A stretch of 64,000 bases of DNA from Pseudomonas sp. H1h (GCF_000633255.1 NZ_AYMJ01000012.1:1-64000), one strand, 5' to 3'; shown: positions 11,670-20,791, numbered from the stretch's first letter. A program made the numbers and translations. The notes: generated from the sequence alone by a model not told the origin.

Positions 11670-13096
11670 TCTTTGGACGCCAGTTCGGTGCCAGGAATGG
11701 TCAGGTGCTGACCGACTTTCAGCTCATCGCTGCTGAGGTTGTTGGCACTGCGCAGGGTCGCTGGCGAGACCTGGTAACGCACCGCAATCATCGCCAGCGT
11801 CTCGCCCGGACTCACGCGGTGATCACGCGGGCCCTGGGCGATCTTGCCGGAGTCACGCAGCCAGGCAATGTAAGTGCCTGGCGGCGGGTTTTGCTGGAAG
11901 AACTGGCGCACGCCGCTGCTGATCGAACGGGCCAGCGCCTGCTGGTGGCTCGACGCCGAGAGCTTGTTCGCTTCGTTGGCGTTGGAGATAAATCCGGTTT
12001 CGACGAGGATCGACGGGATGTCAGGCGATTTCAGCACCATGAACCCGGCCTGTTCCACGCGCTGCTTGTGCAGTGGCGTCACACGACCGATGTTGGTCAG
12101 GACTTTCTGGCCGACGTTGAGGCTAGACGTCAGCGACGCGGTCATCGACAGGTCGAGCAGCACACCGGCGAGCATGCGGTCCTTGTCGTCGAGGCTGACG
12201 TTGCCGGCACCGCCGATCAGGTCGGAACGGTTTTCGCTGTCGGCCAGCCAACGGGCGGTTTCCGACGTTGCGCCGCGATCAGACAGGGCAAACACCGAGG
12301 CGCCGAAAGCTGCCGCAGACGGCGCGGCGTCGGCGTGGATCGAGACGAACAGGTCTGCGCCCTTCTTGCGCGCAATTTCAGTACGCCCGCGCAACGGGAT
12401 GAAGTAGTCGCCGGTACGGGTCAGCTCGGCGCGAAAGCCTTTCATGCCGTTGACCTGACGCTGCAGTTCGCGGGCAATCTGCAACACCACGTCTTTCTCA
12501 CGCTGGCCGCGCGAGCCGGACGCACCCGGGTCTTCGCCGCCGTGGCCGGCGTCGATCACCACGATGATGTCGCGTTTTCCGGCCGGGGCCGGCGGCAACT
12601 TGATGGCAGGCTCCGAAGGCGTGACCGGCACGGCGGGTACCGTCGCCACTTGTGGCGTCGGCGCAGGCGGCGGCGCGGCATCGGCCGGGTTGTCGAACAG
12701 GTCGACCACCAGACGGTTGCCGTATTGCGCGTTCGGCGCCAGCGAGAAGCTTTTCGGAGTGACGGCCTTTTTCAGATCGATGACCACCCGCAGGTCGGTC
12801 GGCGTGCGCTGGGCCGAACGCATTGCGGTGATCGGCGTGTTGGCGGTCGAGACTTTCAACGGTGCACCGAGGGTGGCGCCATTGATGTCGATCACCAGCC
12901 GATCCGGTGCGGTCAGGGTGAAGACGCTGTGCTGCACCGGGCCGCTCAGGTCAAAGACCAGTCGCGTGTTGTCCGGCGCCCGCCACAGGCGCACGCTGTT
13001 GACCTTTGTGTCGGCCACAGCGTTGACGGCCACTGCCATCAACATCAGTCCTGCGGCAGCCACCAACGCGCGAAAGCGCATACCTAACCCCATCAT
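11666..13096 (-). CDS. amiB: N-acetylmuramoyl-L-alanine amidase with AMIN and LysM domains
   Basis: Periplasmic zinc amidase that cleaves the peptide stem from septal peptidoglycan during daughter-cell separation. The product is about 476 residues. It has a signal peptide ([20 protein letters not shown]), then an AMIN domain (about 30-130) and a Pro/Ala/Thr linker. The Amidase_3 domain carries [14 protein letters not shown] and the catalytic-Glu motif [12 protein letters not shown]-terminal LysM repeat ([19 protein letters not shown]) binds the wall. The first ATG immediately abuts the tsaE stop; an in-frame ATG five codons later is also possible. Confidence 0.96.
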   Translation of the reverse strand: MMGLGMRFRALVAAAGLMLMAVAVNAVADTKVNSVRLWRAPDNTRLVFDLSGPVQHSVFTLTAPDRLVIDINGATLGAPLKVSTANTPITAMRSAQRTPTDLRVVIDLKKAVTPKSFSLAPNAQYGNRLVVDLFDNPADAAPPPAPTPQVATVPAVPVTPSEPAIKLPPAPAGKRDIIVVIDAGHGGEDPGASGSRGQREKDVVLQIARELQRQVNGMKGFRAELTRTGDYFIPLRGRTEIARKKGADLFVSIHADAAPSAAAFGASVFALSDRGATSETARWLADSENRSDLIGGAGNVSLDDKDRMLAGVLLDLSMTASLTSSLNVGQKVLTNIGRVTPLHKQRVEQAGFMVLKSPDIPSILVETGFISNANEANKLSASSHQQALARSISSGVRQFFQQNPPPGTYIAWLRDSGKIAQGPRDHRVSPGETLAMIAVRYQVSPATLRSANNLSSDELKVGQHLTIPGTELASKE

Positions 13097-13567
13097 TTAA
13101 TTGGATTCCAATGCCAAAGCGGCACACCAGGTCTCGCCACGCGAGCCCTGGGATAAAATTTTCAGCGAACGCCCGCTGTCTTGCGGGCTAATGGTAATGG
13201 TCAGGTCAGGCTTTGGCAAAAAGCCTGCACCTTTATCGGGCCACTCGATCAGGCACAGGGCATCGTCTTCGAAATAGTCGCGGATGCCAAGAAACTCCAG
13301 CTCCTCCGGATCGACCAGGCGATACAGGTCGAAGTGAAAGGCGCGCACATCACCAATCTCGTAGGGCTCGACCAGGGTGAAGGTCGGACTTTTTACCGCG
13401 CCGACGTGCCCCAGGCCACGAATAATGCCCCGCGACAGTGTGGTCTTGCCCATGCCCAGGTTGCCTTCGAGAAAAATCAGGCCATGGCCTTGGGTAACGC
13501 GGGCGATCCGTGCGCCAAAGTCGCTCATGGCCTGTTCATCGGCCAGGTACAGGGTTACTTCAGACAC
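13097..13567 (-). CDS. tsaE: tRNA threonylcarbamoyladenosine biosynthesis ATPase TsaE
   Basis: ATPase partner of TsaB/TsaD in making the t6A37 modification of ANN-decoding tRNAs. The product is 156 residues, with Walker A GNLGMGKTTLSRG and the conserved SPTFTLVEPY and HFDLYRL motifs. The start is GTG at 13567, within the nnr coding region (13-bp overlap), with GGAG 8 nt upstream. It is followed directly by amiB, so nnr-tsaE-amiB-mutL-miaA reads as one operon. Confidence 0.96.
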   Translation of the reverse strand: MSEVTLYLADEQAMSDFGARIARVTQGHGLIFLEGNLGMGKTTLSRGIIRGLGHVGAVKSPTFTLVEPYEIGDVRAFHFDLYRLVDPEELEFLGIRDYFEDDALCLIEWPDKGAGFLPKPDLTITISPQDSGRSLKILSQGSRGETWCAALALESN

Positions 13568-15054
13568 GGTGCATGCTCCTCCAACAACTGACGAATGGCT
13601 GGAATCAGATCACTGGCCGCCAGCCCACGGCCGAATTTACCTTGTTGCGCGCCGGCATTGGCGTGCAGCCAGACCGCCAGGCACGCCGCCTCAAAGCCGT
13701 CCATGCCTTGCGCCAGCAGCGCGCCGGTCAGACCAGCGAGTACATCGCCAAGACCGGCAGTGGCCATGGCCGGATGACCCTGATGACACAGCGCCAGACG
13801 CCCATCGGGATGGGCGATCAAGCTGCCTGCGCCTTTGAGCACGACCACGGCCGAATATTTCTTGCTCAGCGCATGCGCCGCGGCCGGACGATCGGCCTGC
13901 ACGTCGGCGGTACTGATGCCCAACAGGCGCGCTGCCTCACCCGGATGCGGGGTGATCACGCAATCCTTGGGCAGACGAACAAAACCGCTGGCCAGCAGAT
14001 TCAATGCATCGGCGTCCCACACCTGTGGCAGCGCCGCGTTCGCCGCAGCCGACAACAGCGCCCGCCCCCAACTCGCCTGCCCCAATCCCGGCCCGACGAC
14101 CAGCACTGAGACTTTCTCCAGCAAGCCCATCAATTGATTGGCCGATGAAGCGCCCAGCGCCATGGCCTCCGGCACGCGGCTCAGCGCTGCCGGGACATGC
14201 TCCGGGCGCGTCGCCAGCGAGACCATGCCCGCGCCGCTGCGCAGGGCAGTTTCGGTACTCAGCAGGATCGCCCCGCCAAAGCCATGATCGCCGCCGATCA
14301 ACAGCACATGACCAAAGCGGCCTTTATGGGACGTCGGGGCACGCGCAGCCAGACGCGGCAGATTGGCGGCGTTGAGCCGGCGCGCAGTGACAGGAATGTC
14401 AGCGCAGGTTTCAGGTGCCGCTTGCAGATCGTTGAACACCAGTTCGCCGACACAATCTGCCGCGTCACCGGTGAACAGCCCCAGCTTCAAGCCGATGAAA
14501 GTGACCGTGAGATCCGCGCGCACGGCGAGGCCCAGCACTCGCCCGGTGTCGGCCGACAATCCGGACGGCATATCGACCGCCACCACCGGCAGGCCGCTGG
14601 CGTTGATTGCGGCAATCGCCTCGGCGTAGGGCTCACGCACCTCGCCACTCAAACCAGTACCGAGCAGCGCATCGAGGACCACACCGCGCAATTCGACCTG
14701 AGCGTTCCAGCCCTGCACCGCGACACCTTCGGCCAGTGCCTCGGCATGCGCCAGTGCTGCGTCGCCCTGCAAACGCTGCGGTTCACCGACCGTCAGCACC
14801 CGCACCACCCAACCGGCACGCTGCGCCAGCACGGCCAGCAAATAGCCGTCGCCGGCGTTGTTGCCACGCCCGGCCAGCACGGTCAGTTCAGTCGCTGCAG
14901 GCCAGCGCCGCACCAGCGCGCGCCAGCACGCATACGCGGCGCGCTGCATCAATTCGAAGCCCGGCGTGCCGGCGGCGATCAGCCGGGCGTCGAGTGCCCG
15001 CACCTGGGCGGCAGCGTACAGCGCGTCGGGTAATTCATCTTTCGTGTGCGGCAT
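13555..15054 (-). CDS. nnr: bifunctional NAD(P)H-hydrate epimerase / ADP-dependent dehydratase
   Basis: Repairs hydrated NAD(P)H: the N-terminal half epimerises R/S-NAD(P)HX and the C-terminal half dehydrates it using ADP. The product is 499 residues. The YjeF_N part has AGRGNNAGDGYLLA and VDMPSGLSADTG. The carbohydrate-kinase-like C-terminal part has KGRFGHVLLIGGDHGFGGA, VVGPGLGQ and GLGDVLAG. The ATG at 15054 has GGAG 11 nt upstream and begins MPHTKDELPDALY. A TATAAT-like box at 15083-15088 on the minus strand fits its promoter. Confidence 0.95.
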   Translation of the reverse strand: MPHTKDELPDALYAAAQVRALDARLIAAGTPGFELMQRAAYACWRALVRRWPAATELTVLAGRGNNAGDGYLLAVLAQRAGWVVRVLTVGEPQRLQGDAALAHAEALAEGVAVQGWNAQVELRGVVLDALLGTGLSGEVREPYAEAIAAINASGLPVVAVDMPSGLSADTGRVLGLAVRADLTVTFIGLKLGLFTGDAADCVGELVFNDLQAAPETCADIPVTARRLNAANLPRLAARAPTSHKGRFGHVLLIGGDHGFGGAILLSTETALRSGAGMVSLATRPEHVPAALSRVPEAMALGASSANQLMGLLEKVSVLVVGPGLGQASWGRALLSAAANAALPQVWDADALNLLASGFVRLPKDCVITPHPGEAARLLGISTADVQADRPAAAHALSKKYSAVVVLKGAGSLIAHPDGRLALCHQGHPAMATAGLGDVLAGLTGALLAQGMDGFEAACLAVWLHANAGAQQGKFGRGLAASDLIPAIRQLLEEHAPCLK

Positions 15055-15082
15055 GCGTCTTCGGGCTCCGATGTCTGGCAGA

Positions 15083-15088
15083 ATTATA
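15083..15088 (-). promoter_or_regulatory. possible -10 box for nnr
   Basis: TATAAT on the minus strand, about 30 nt before the nnr start, in the 63-bp gap between divergent nnr and queG. I see no convincing -35 box at the right spacing. Confidence 0.3.
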
Positions 15089-15117
15089 CGCACCTCAGCT
15101 CCGGTTTCTCTCGCCTC

Positions 15118-16197
15118 ATGTCCGCCATCACCACAGATCTGCCCACCCTCGCCCAATCGATCAAGGATTGGGGCCGCGAGCTGGGCTTCCAGCAAGTCGG
15201 CATCAGCGGTCTGGACCTGGCCGAGCATGAGCAGCACCTTGAGCGCTGGCTCGCCGCCGGCTACCACGGCGAAATGGACTACATGGGCGCCCATGGCAGC
15301 AAACGCTCGCACCCCGAAGAGCTTGTGCCAGGCACGTTGCGCGTGGTTTCGCTGCGCATGGATTACCTGCCCGGTGACACGCAAATGGCGCAAATGCTCG
15401 CGCAACCGGAAAAAGCCTACGTCTCGCGTTATGCCTTGGGCCGCGATTACCACAAATTGATCCGTAAACGCGTACAACAATTGGCCGACAAGATTCAGGC
15501 CGAGATCGGCCCGTTCGGTTTCCGCGCCTTCGTCGACAGCGCTCCGGTGCTGGAAAAGGCCATCGCCGAGCAGGCCGGACTGGGCTGGATCGGCAAAAAC
15601 ACCCTGGTGCTGAACCGCAAGGCCGGCAGCTATTTCTTCCTGAGCGAACTGTTCGTCGATCTGCCGCTGCCGGTGGACGAACCGCACAACACCGAACATT
15701 GCGGGCGCTGCACTGCGTGTCTGGACATCTGCCCGACCAACGCTTTCGTCGGCCCGTATGTGCTGGACGCGCGCCGCTGCATCTCTTACCTGACCATCGA
15801 ACTGAAAAACGCCATCCCCGAAGATCTGCGTCCACTGATCGGCAACCGGGTGTTCGGCTGCGACGACTGCCAGATCGTCTGCCCGTGGAACCGCTTCGCC
15901 CGACCGTCTGGAGAAAGCGACTTCAAGCCACGGCACAACCTCGACAACGCCGAACTGGCCGAACTGTTCCTGTGGGACGAGGACAAATTCCTCAGCAGCA
16001 CCGAAGGCTCGCCGCTGCGCCGCGCCGGTTACGAGCGCTGGTTGCGCAATCTGGCCGTAGGCCTCGGTAATGCGCCGTCGAGCATTACGGTGCTGGAAGC
16101 GCTGAAGGCGCGCCGCGACTACCCTTCAGAGCTGGTGCGTGAACACGTCGAGTGGGCGCTGAAACAGCACGCCGAGCGTCAAGGTGCGTCGTTGTAG
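15118..16197 (+). CDS. queG: epoxyqueuosine reductase
   Basis: Cobalamin-dependent iron-sulfur enzyme for the last step of queuosine synthesis, reducing epoxyqueuosine to queuosine in tRNA. The product is 359 residues. The N-terminal domain includes FVDSAPVLEKAIAEQAGLGW. Two 4Fe-4S cluster motifs are visible: CGRCTACLDICPTNAF and CDDCQIVCPWNRFA. The ATG at 15118 gives MSAITTDLPTLAQSIKDWG. Its 3' end overlaps the convergent TRIC gene by 19 bp. Confidence 0.96.
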   Translation: MSAITTDLPTLAQSIKDWGRELGFQQVGISGLDLAEHEQHLERWLAAGYHGEMDYMGAHGSKRSHPEELVPGTLRVVSLRMDYLPGDTQMAQMLAQPEKAYVSRYALGRDYHKLIRKRVQQLADKIQAEIGPFGFRAFVDSAPVLEKAIAEQAGLGWIGKNTLVLNRKAGSYFFLSELFVDLPLPVDEPHNTEHCGRCTACLDICPTNAFVGPYVLDARRCISYLTIELKNAIPEDLRPLIGNRVFGCDDCQIVCPWNRFARPSGESDFKPRHNLDNAELAELFLWDEDKFLSSTEGSPLRRAGYERWLRNLAVGLGNAPSSITVLEALKARRDYPSELVREHVEWALKQHAERQGASL

Positions 16198-16790
16198 ACG
16201 AACTTGGGCATTTCCCAGTGGAACCGGATCGCCAGCAGCCGCAGCAGAAAGCCGCCGAACAAGGTGATCAGGATTGCCTGCTCGCTCGGCACATTCAGAT
16301 ACAGACAGAGCATGTAGCACCACGCAGCCGCGAATGACACGCTGGCGTACAGCTCACGGCGGAAGATCAGCGGGATGTCGTTGCAGAAGATGTCGCGCAG
16401 GATGCCGCCGAACACCCCGGTGATCACGCCGCTGACCGAAGCCACCAGCATGCCGTGACCCATTTCCAGTGCCGTCATGCAGCCGATCAACGTGAACGCC
16501 ACCAGCCCGACCGCATCGAGCACCAGAAACAGCGAGCGCAGGTGGCGCATCCAGCGGGCGGTGAACACGGTGAGCATCGCTGCCGCCGAGGTCAGCACCA
16601 GGTATTCCGGGTGTTTGACCCAGGTCAGCGGGTAATGCCCGAGCAACACGTCGCGCACCGAGCCTCCACCCAGCGCGGTGACGCAGGCGATCAGCACCAC
16701 ACCGAACCAGTCCATGCCGCGCCGTCCGGCAGACAGCGCGCCGGTCATGGCTTCAGCGGTAATGGCGATCAGATAGAGCATCAGCAACAT
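16179..16790 (-). CDS. TRIC-type (UPF0126/YicG) membrane channel
   Basis: Inner-membrane protein of the trimeric intracellular cation channel family; bacterial members have been shown to be monovalent cation channels. The product is 203 residues with about seven hydrophobic segments. It has the two tandem half-repeats typical of the family, each with a Gly-rich GG(G/I)xxRD(V/I)-type motif (ALGGGSVRDVLLG and VFGGILRDIF). The gene stands alone between queG and orn. Its physiological role in Pseudomonas is not established. Confidence 0.88.
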   Translation of the reverse strand: MLLMLYLIAITAEAMTGALSAGRRGMDWFGVVLIACVTALGGGSVRDVLLGHYPLTWVKHPEYLVLTSAAAMLTVFTARWMRHLRSLFLVLDAVGLVAFTLIGCMTALEMGHGMLVASVSGVITGVFGGILRDIFCNDIPLIFRRELYASVSFAAAWCYMLCLYLNVPSEQAILITLFGGFLLRLLAIRFHWEMPKFVYNDAP

Positions 16791-16900
16791 GGCAGCGGTC
16801 CTGGCAGGAAGGCGCGCAGTCTAGCCATTTCAGCGCCGCACCAGAAGGGGGCGCGCTCGGGGATGCATGTCTGACTTGAATCTTCCGGTGACCCTGACGC

Positions 16901-16975
16901 CCTCTTCGCGAGCAAGCCCGCTCCCACAGGGGGAACGCATTCCAGATTGTGGGAGCGGGCTTGCTCGCGAAGAGG
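16901..16975. repeat. inverted REP pair between the TRIC gene and orn
   Basis: Two REP units in opposite orientation (16901-16930 and 16948-16975) separated by about 17 bp, just downstream of orn. The right-hand unit is followed by TCAGTGCAGACACCGC, which resembles the tail seen after other copies. Confidence 0.9.
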
Positions 16976-16995
16976 TCAGTGCAGACACCGCTCAA

Positions 16996-17538
16996 TCAGA
17001 ACTTGATGAAGTGCTTGCGGTAGTGCTGCAGCTCGGCGATGGATTCGCGGATGTCGTCCAGTGCCAAATGCGTGCTGCCCTTCTTGAAGCTGTCGCGTAC
17101 GTCCGGCGCCCAGCGCGCGGCCAGTTCCTTGAGCGTGGACACGTCGAGGTTGCGGTAGTGGAAGTAGCTTTCCAGCCCTTTCATGTGCGTATAAAGGAAG
17201 CGGCGGTCCTGGCAGATGCTGTTGCCGCAGATCGGCGACTTGCCCTTCGGTACCCACTTCTCAAGGAACGCGATGGTCTCGGCCTCGGCTTCGGCCATGC
17301 TGATGCGGCTGTCGCGCACGCGCTGGGTCAGGCCCGAGTTGCCGTGGGTGCGGGTGTTCCACTCGTCCATGCGGGCGAGCACTTCGTCACTGTGGTGAAT
17401 GGCGATCACCGGGCCTTCGGCCAGGGTGTTCAGGTCACTGTCGGTGACGATGGTGGCCATTTCGATGATGACGTCGTTTTCCGGATCCAGACCGGTCATT
17501 TCCAGGTCGATCCAGATCAGGTTCTGCGGGTTTTGCAT
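16996..17538 (-). CDS. orn: oligoribonuclease
   Basis: DEDDh 3'-5' exonuclease that degrades 2-5-nt RNAs and, in pseudomonads, the pGpG made from c-di-GMP. The product is 180 residues. It starts [20 protein letters not shown], with Exo[10 protein letters not shown], the ExoII region with ITDSD-like and HHSDEVL context, and a C-terminal [18 protein letters not shown]xoIII. The ATG at 17538 is the canonical start. It is divergent from rsgA, as in P. aeruginosa. Confidence 0.97.
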   Translation of the reverse strand: MQNPQNLIWIDLEMTGLDPENDVIIEMATIVTDSDLNTLAEGPVIAIHHSDEVLARMDEWNTRTHGNSGLTQRVRDSRISMAEAEAETIAFLEKWVPKGKSPICGNSICQDRRFLYTHMKGLESYFHYRNLDVSTLKELAARWAPDVRDSFKKGSTHLALDDIRESIAELQHYRKHFIKF

Positions 17539-17645
17539 ATTCGGGCTCCTAGGCAATGCTGCGCAGTTTAGCCTAGGCCGGTGCCCGGGCGTGCTAAACT
17601 CGCGGCCGTTTTACCTAATCGCTGCATTCTTCAGACGGAACACCC

Positions 17646-18677
17646 ATGGCCAAACGCCAACTCAATCGTCGTCAAAACTGGCGCATCGAAAAGATTCAGG
17701 GCGAACGCGCTGCCCGCGCCGCCAAACGCGAGTCCTCGGCGGTCGAAGCGCTCGAGGGTGGCGACCTGGGCCCGGAACAAACAGGTCTGGTGATCGCCCA
17801 CTTCGGTGTGCAGGTCGAGGTCGAAGCTGTTGACGGCGATCAGGCCGGCCAGGTGTTCCGCTGCCACTTGCGCGCCAACCTGCCAGCACTGGTGACCGGC
17901 GACACCGTCGTCTGGCGCGCCGGCAACCAGGGCATCGGGGTGATCGTCGCGCAACTGCCGCGCACCACCGAACTGTGCCGCCCGGACAGCCGTGGTCAGC
18001 TCAAACCCGTCGCGGCCAACGTCGACATGATCGTCATCGTCTTCGCGCCACTGCCTGAGCCTCACGCCAACCTGATCGACCGTTATCTGGTCGCCGCTGA
18101 ACACGCCGGCATCCGTCCGCTGCTGCTGCTCAACAAGTTCGACCTGATCGACGAGCAGAACGCCCCGGCGCTCAATGCGCTGCTGGCGGTGTATCGCACG
18201 CTGGGTTATCCGGTGCTGGAAGTCTCGGCGCATCACGGCAACGGCATGGAGCAGTTGCAGAAGCAGCTCGACGGGCGCATCAGCGTGTTCGTCGGCCAGT
18301 CCGGTGTCGGCAAGTCGTCGCTGGTCAACAGCCTGCTGCCGGAAGTCGAAACCCGCGTCGGGCCGTTGTCCGAGCTGTCCGGCCAGGGCACGCACACCAC
18401 GACCACCGCGCGCCTGTTCCACTTCCCCGGTGGCGGTGAGCTGATCGACTCCCCGGGTATCCGTGAGTTCGGTCTCGGCCACGTCAGCCGCGCCGACGTC
18501 GAAGCCGGCTTCATCGAGTTCGATGATCTGCTCGGCACCTGCCGCTTCCGCGACTGCAAGCATGATCGCGAGCCGGGCTGTGCACTGCTCAAGGCCTTGG
18601 AAGATGGCCGCGTGCAGCAGCAGCGAATGAACAGCTATCGCTCGATCATCGCCAGCCTGCCGGAAAACGGCTACTAA
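17646..18677 (+). CDS. rsgA: small ribosomal subunit biogenesis GTPase RsgA
   Basis: Circularly permuted GTPase that checks late 30S assembly. The product is 343 residues. An OB-fold comes first, then the G domain in permuted order: G4 NKFDLID precedes G1 [14 protein letters not shown] and G3 [12 protein letters not shown]-terminal zinc-binding knuckle follows ([16 protein letters not shown]). The N-terminus is [18 protein letters not shown]. The next core gene is motB, but the TIR/caspase cassette is interposed. Confidence 0.97.
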   Translation: MAKRQLNRRQNWRIEKIQGERAARAAKRESSAVEALEGGDLGPEQTGLVIAHFGVQVEVEAVDGDQAGQVFRCHLRANLPALVTGDTVVWRAGNQGIGVIVAQLPRTTELCRPDSRGQLKPVAANVDMIVIVFAPLPEPHANLIDRYLVAAEHAGIRPLLLLNKFDLIDEQNAPALNALLAVYRTLGYPVLEVSAHHGNGMEQLQKQLDGRISVFVGQSGVGKSSLVNSLLPEVETRVGPLSELSGQGTHTTTTARLFHFPGGGELIDSPGIREFGLGHVSRADVEAGFIEFDDLLGTCRFRDCKHDREPGCALLKALEDGRVQQQRMNSYRSIIASLPENGY

Positions 18678-18686
18678 ACATCTGCA

Positions 18687-18715
18687 CCGGCAGCACCTCG
18701 CCCGAGGGCTGCCGG
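18687..18715 (+). terminator. hairpin after rsgA, possible terminator
   Basis: An 8-bp stem (CCGGCAGC / GCTGCCGG) with a nested CCTCG/CGAGG stem, 10 nt past the rsgA stop. There is no T-run, so it would be a weak or non-canonical terminator. Confidence 0.45.
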
Positions 18716-18755
18716 ATGTCGGATCGTGCCTGACACCTCCCCGATTCAATTAAAC

Positions 18756-18771
18756 GTCAGACCTTTCTGAC
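18756..18771. promoter_or_regulatory. inverted repeat upstream of the TIR/caspase cassette
   Basis: GTCAGA-CCTT-TCTGAC, a perfect 6-bp inverted repeat 119 bp before the first TIR start and upstream of a possible promoter. It could be an operator; nothing in the sequence identifies the regulator. Confidence 0.3.
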
Positions 18772-18821
18772 AGACCCACCCACGCCTGCTTGCAGGACAT
18801 TTCTCTTTCACCGCCCAGCCC

Positions 18822-18849
18822 TTGTAGGCTCGCGCCAGATGCCTAGATT
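18822..18849 (+). promoter_or_regulatory. possible sigma-70 promoter of the TIR/caspase cassette
   Basis: TTGTAG and TAGATT hexamers with a 16-nt spacer, 40 nt upstream of the first TIR start codon. The match is modest and rests on spacing and position only. Confidence 0.35.
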
Positions 18850-18889
18850 GGGGTCCTCCTTCGCACTTTCGCGACTTCCGAGGAAGCCC

Positions 18890-19297
18890 ATGCAAGCCTA
18901 TCACCTGTTCATCAGCCATTCGTGGAACTACGCCCACGCTCACGACAATCTGGTACGCCTGCTCGGCGCCAAACCGGATTTCAGTTTCAAGAATTTTTCC
19001 GTGCCGCCGCACAATCCGATCCTGGGCGCGCAGACCGACAAGCAGCTCGAAGAAGCCATCGAAAACAAGATTCGCCCTTGCTCGGCGGTGCTGATCATGG
19101 CCGGGATGTATTCGACCTACAGCAAGTGGATCAACAAGGAAATCGAGATCGCCAAACGTATGGGCAAGGTGATCATCGCGATCAAGCCGTTCGGCGCCGA
19201 GCGTATTTCCGCCGTGGTGCGTGAAGCGGCGCACGCCGAATGCGCGTGGAACACCAACAGCATCATCGGTGCAATCCGTCAGCACACGGCGGTGTAA
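18890..19297 (+). CDS. TIR-like (ThsB/MTH538-type) protein of a TIR-caspase defence cassette
   Basis: 135-residue single-domain protein of the TIR-like MTH538/ThsB family. It starts MQAYHLFISHSWNYAHAHD, where FISHSW is the first beta strand and loop. Near residues 75-88 STYSKWINKEIEIA is the TIR alphaC motif, in which Glu84 is the expected catalytic NADase residue. In Thoeris-type defence such proteins sense infection and make a cyclic ADP-ribose signal. The start has GAGGAA 6 nt upstream; a longer reading from 18839 lacks a ribosome site. The caspase-like gene follows after 2 bp, so they form one operon. The defence role is inferred from family and context. Confidence 0.85.
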   Translation: MQAYHLFISHSWNYAHAHDNLVRLLGAKPDFSFKNFSVPPHNPILGAQTDKQLEEAIENKIRPCSAVLIMAGMYSTYSKWINKEIEIAKRMGKVIIAIKPFGAERISAVVREAAHAECAWNTNSIIGAIRQHTAV

Positions 19298-19299
19298 CC

Positions 19300-20259
19300 A
19301 TGCGCAAGGGACTGTTTATCGGGATTAACCATTACGACTACGTCTCACCCTTGAGCGGCTGTAACAACGACGCAATGGCCATGGCTTCGGTGCTGGAGCG
19401 TCACGCTAACGGGCGACCGAACTTCAGCAGCAAAGTGCTGACCTCAGCCGAAGAAAAACTCACGCTCAACCACATGAAACAGCAGATTCAGAGCTTGTTC
19501 TCAGGCGACTGTGACGTGGCACTGCTGTACTTCGCCGGTCATGGGCAGTTCGACACCAGCATTGACGAAGGGCTACTGATTCCCCAGGACTATCAACCTG
19601 GGGGGGACGGTATCCGCATCAGCGACGTCCTGGAATGGGCGGACAAGGCCCCGCACATCAAGAACAAAATCATCATTCTCGATTGCTGCCAGGCCGGCGC
19701 AGCAGGGGCCATGCGCAATCTGCGCGGCGGCAGCAGTGTGATCGGCGAAGGCGTGACCATTCTCACCGCCTGCAAAAAAGAACAGTACGCCCTGGAAAGT
19801 CGCGGTCATGGCGTATTCACCGACCTGCTTCTGCAAGCGCTGCACGGTGGCGCTGCCAACGTACTCGGCAAGGTCACCCCCGGGAGCGTTTACTCGTTTG
19901 TCGACAATGCGCTGGGGGCCTGGGAGCAGCGTCCGGTATTCAAGACCAATGTCTCGCAGTTCGTGCCGTTACGTGAGGTCGCCCCGCTGATTGCCGAGGA
20001 AACTCTGCGCAAACTCAAGGACTGGTTCCCCGAGCCAAGTTTCGTCTTCAGACTCGACCCCAGCTACGAGCCCACCGAAGCGCTGTTCGACCCCGAGCAC
20101 GGCGACATCTTCAAGCAACTGCAAATGTGCAACCGCCACAGCCTGATCGAGCCCGTGGATGCCGAACACATGTACTACGCCGCCATGAACTCCACCGGCT
20201 GCCGCCTCACCGCCCTCGGCGCCTACTACCGCGAACTCGCCCTCAAAGGACATTTCTGA
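19300..20259 (+). CDS. caspase-like (peptidase C14) effector of a TIR-caspase defence cassette
   Basis: 319 residues with an N-terminal caspase fold: MRKGLFIGINHYDY as first strand, then the catalytic dyad His81 in LLYFAGHGQFD and Cys130 in IIILDCCQAGAAG. The region after about residue 235 (VPLREVAPLIAEETLRKLKDW onward) has no family I recognise and may be the signal-sensing part. Type IV Thoeris pairs a TIR protein that makes N7-cyclic ADP-ribose with a caspase-like protease that the signal activates to degrade cell proteins. This gene fits the protease role. Its TGA overlaps the following TIR start (TGATG). Function is inferred from motifs and neighbours. Confidence 0.87.
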   Translation: MRKGLFIGINHYDYVSPLSGCNNDAMAMASVLERHANGRPNFSSKVLTSAEEKLTLNHMKQQIQSLFSGDCDVALLYFAGHGQFDTSIDEGLLIPQDYQPGGDGIRISDVLEWADKAPHIKNKIIILDCCQAGAAGAMRNLRGGSSVIGEGVTILTACKKEQYALESRGHGVFTDLLLQALHGGAANVLGKVTPGSVYSFVDNALGAWEQRPVFKTNVSQFVPLREVAPLIAEETLRKLKDWFPEPSFVFRLDPSYEPTEALFDPEHGDIFKQLQMCNRHSLIEPVDAEHMYYAAMNSTGCRLTALGAYYRELALKGHF

Positions 20260-20744
20260 TGCCCGTATTCATCAGCTACCGCCACATGGATCGCGCCCAC
20301 GCCATCGCCATCAACAGCCGTCTGATCCAGGCCAACATCAAAACTTACCTCGACGTACTCGACCCGGAATCGCAGACCACCGACGACATCACCGGCGTGA
20401 TTACACGCAACATCACTGAATGCACTCACTTGCTGGCGGTGGTGTCGGAAAAGACTGCGTTGTCGTGGTGGGTGCCGTTTGAAATTGGCGAAGCGACGAT
20501 CAGCAATCGCAGGATCTGCTCGTTCAAGACCGGGCCGACGGAGTTGCCGTTGTATCTGGATAAATGGCCAAAGTTGAGCACGACCAGTGATCTGGATTTC
20601 TTCATTGATGCCTATCGTGAGGAAGTGTCGAGCAAGCGTTCGATGACGCTGGATTCGAGCAACGAATCGTTCAGCGGCACCTATAAACGCAACGCCGAGA
20701 TTTTCCATGAACAACTGAAAAACCGGATTCGGCGCGGGTTCTAA
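20259..20744 (+). CDS. second TIR-domain protein of the cassette
   Basis: 161-residue TIR-domain protein, distinct from the first TIR. It starts MPVFISYRHMDRAHA (the FISY box 1). The alphaC motif LSWWVPFEIGEA carries the expected catalytic Glu75. It is translationally coupled to the caspase-like gene by TGATG and followed 17 bp later by a strong terminator, so it is part of the same transcript. It could be a second signal-making enzyme with a different trigger, or an accessory or regulatory subunit. Homology to TIR is clear; the specific role is open. Confidence 0.83.
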   Translation: MPVFISYRHMDRAHAIAINSRLIQANIKTYLDVLDPESQTTDDITGVITRNITECTHLLAVVSEKTALSWWVPFEIGEATISNRRICSFKTGPTELPLYLDKWPKLSTTSDLDFFIDAYREEVSSKRSMTLDSSNESFSGTYKRNAEIFHEQLKNRIRRGF

Positions 20745-20761
20745 CGCCAATCGACAGGCAC

Positions 20762-20791
20762 AAAAAAGCCGACATCACTGTCGGCTTTTTT
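20762..20791. terminator. bidirectional terminator between the defence cassette and motB
   Basis: Stem AAAAAAGCCGACA / TGTCGGCTTTTTT with a 4-nt loop, flanked by A-run and T-run so it works for both convergent units. It closes the TIR/caspase operon and the motAB operon. Confidence 0.92.
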
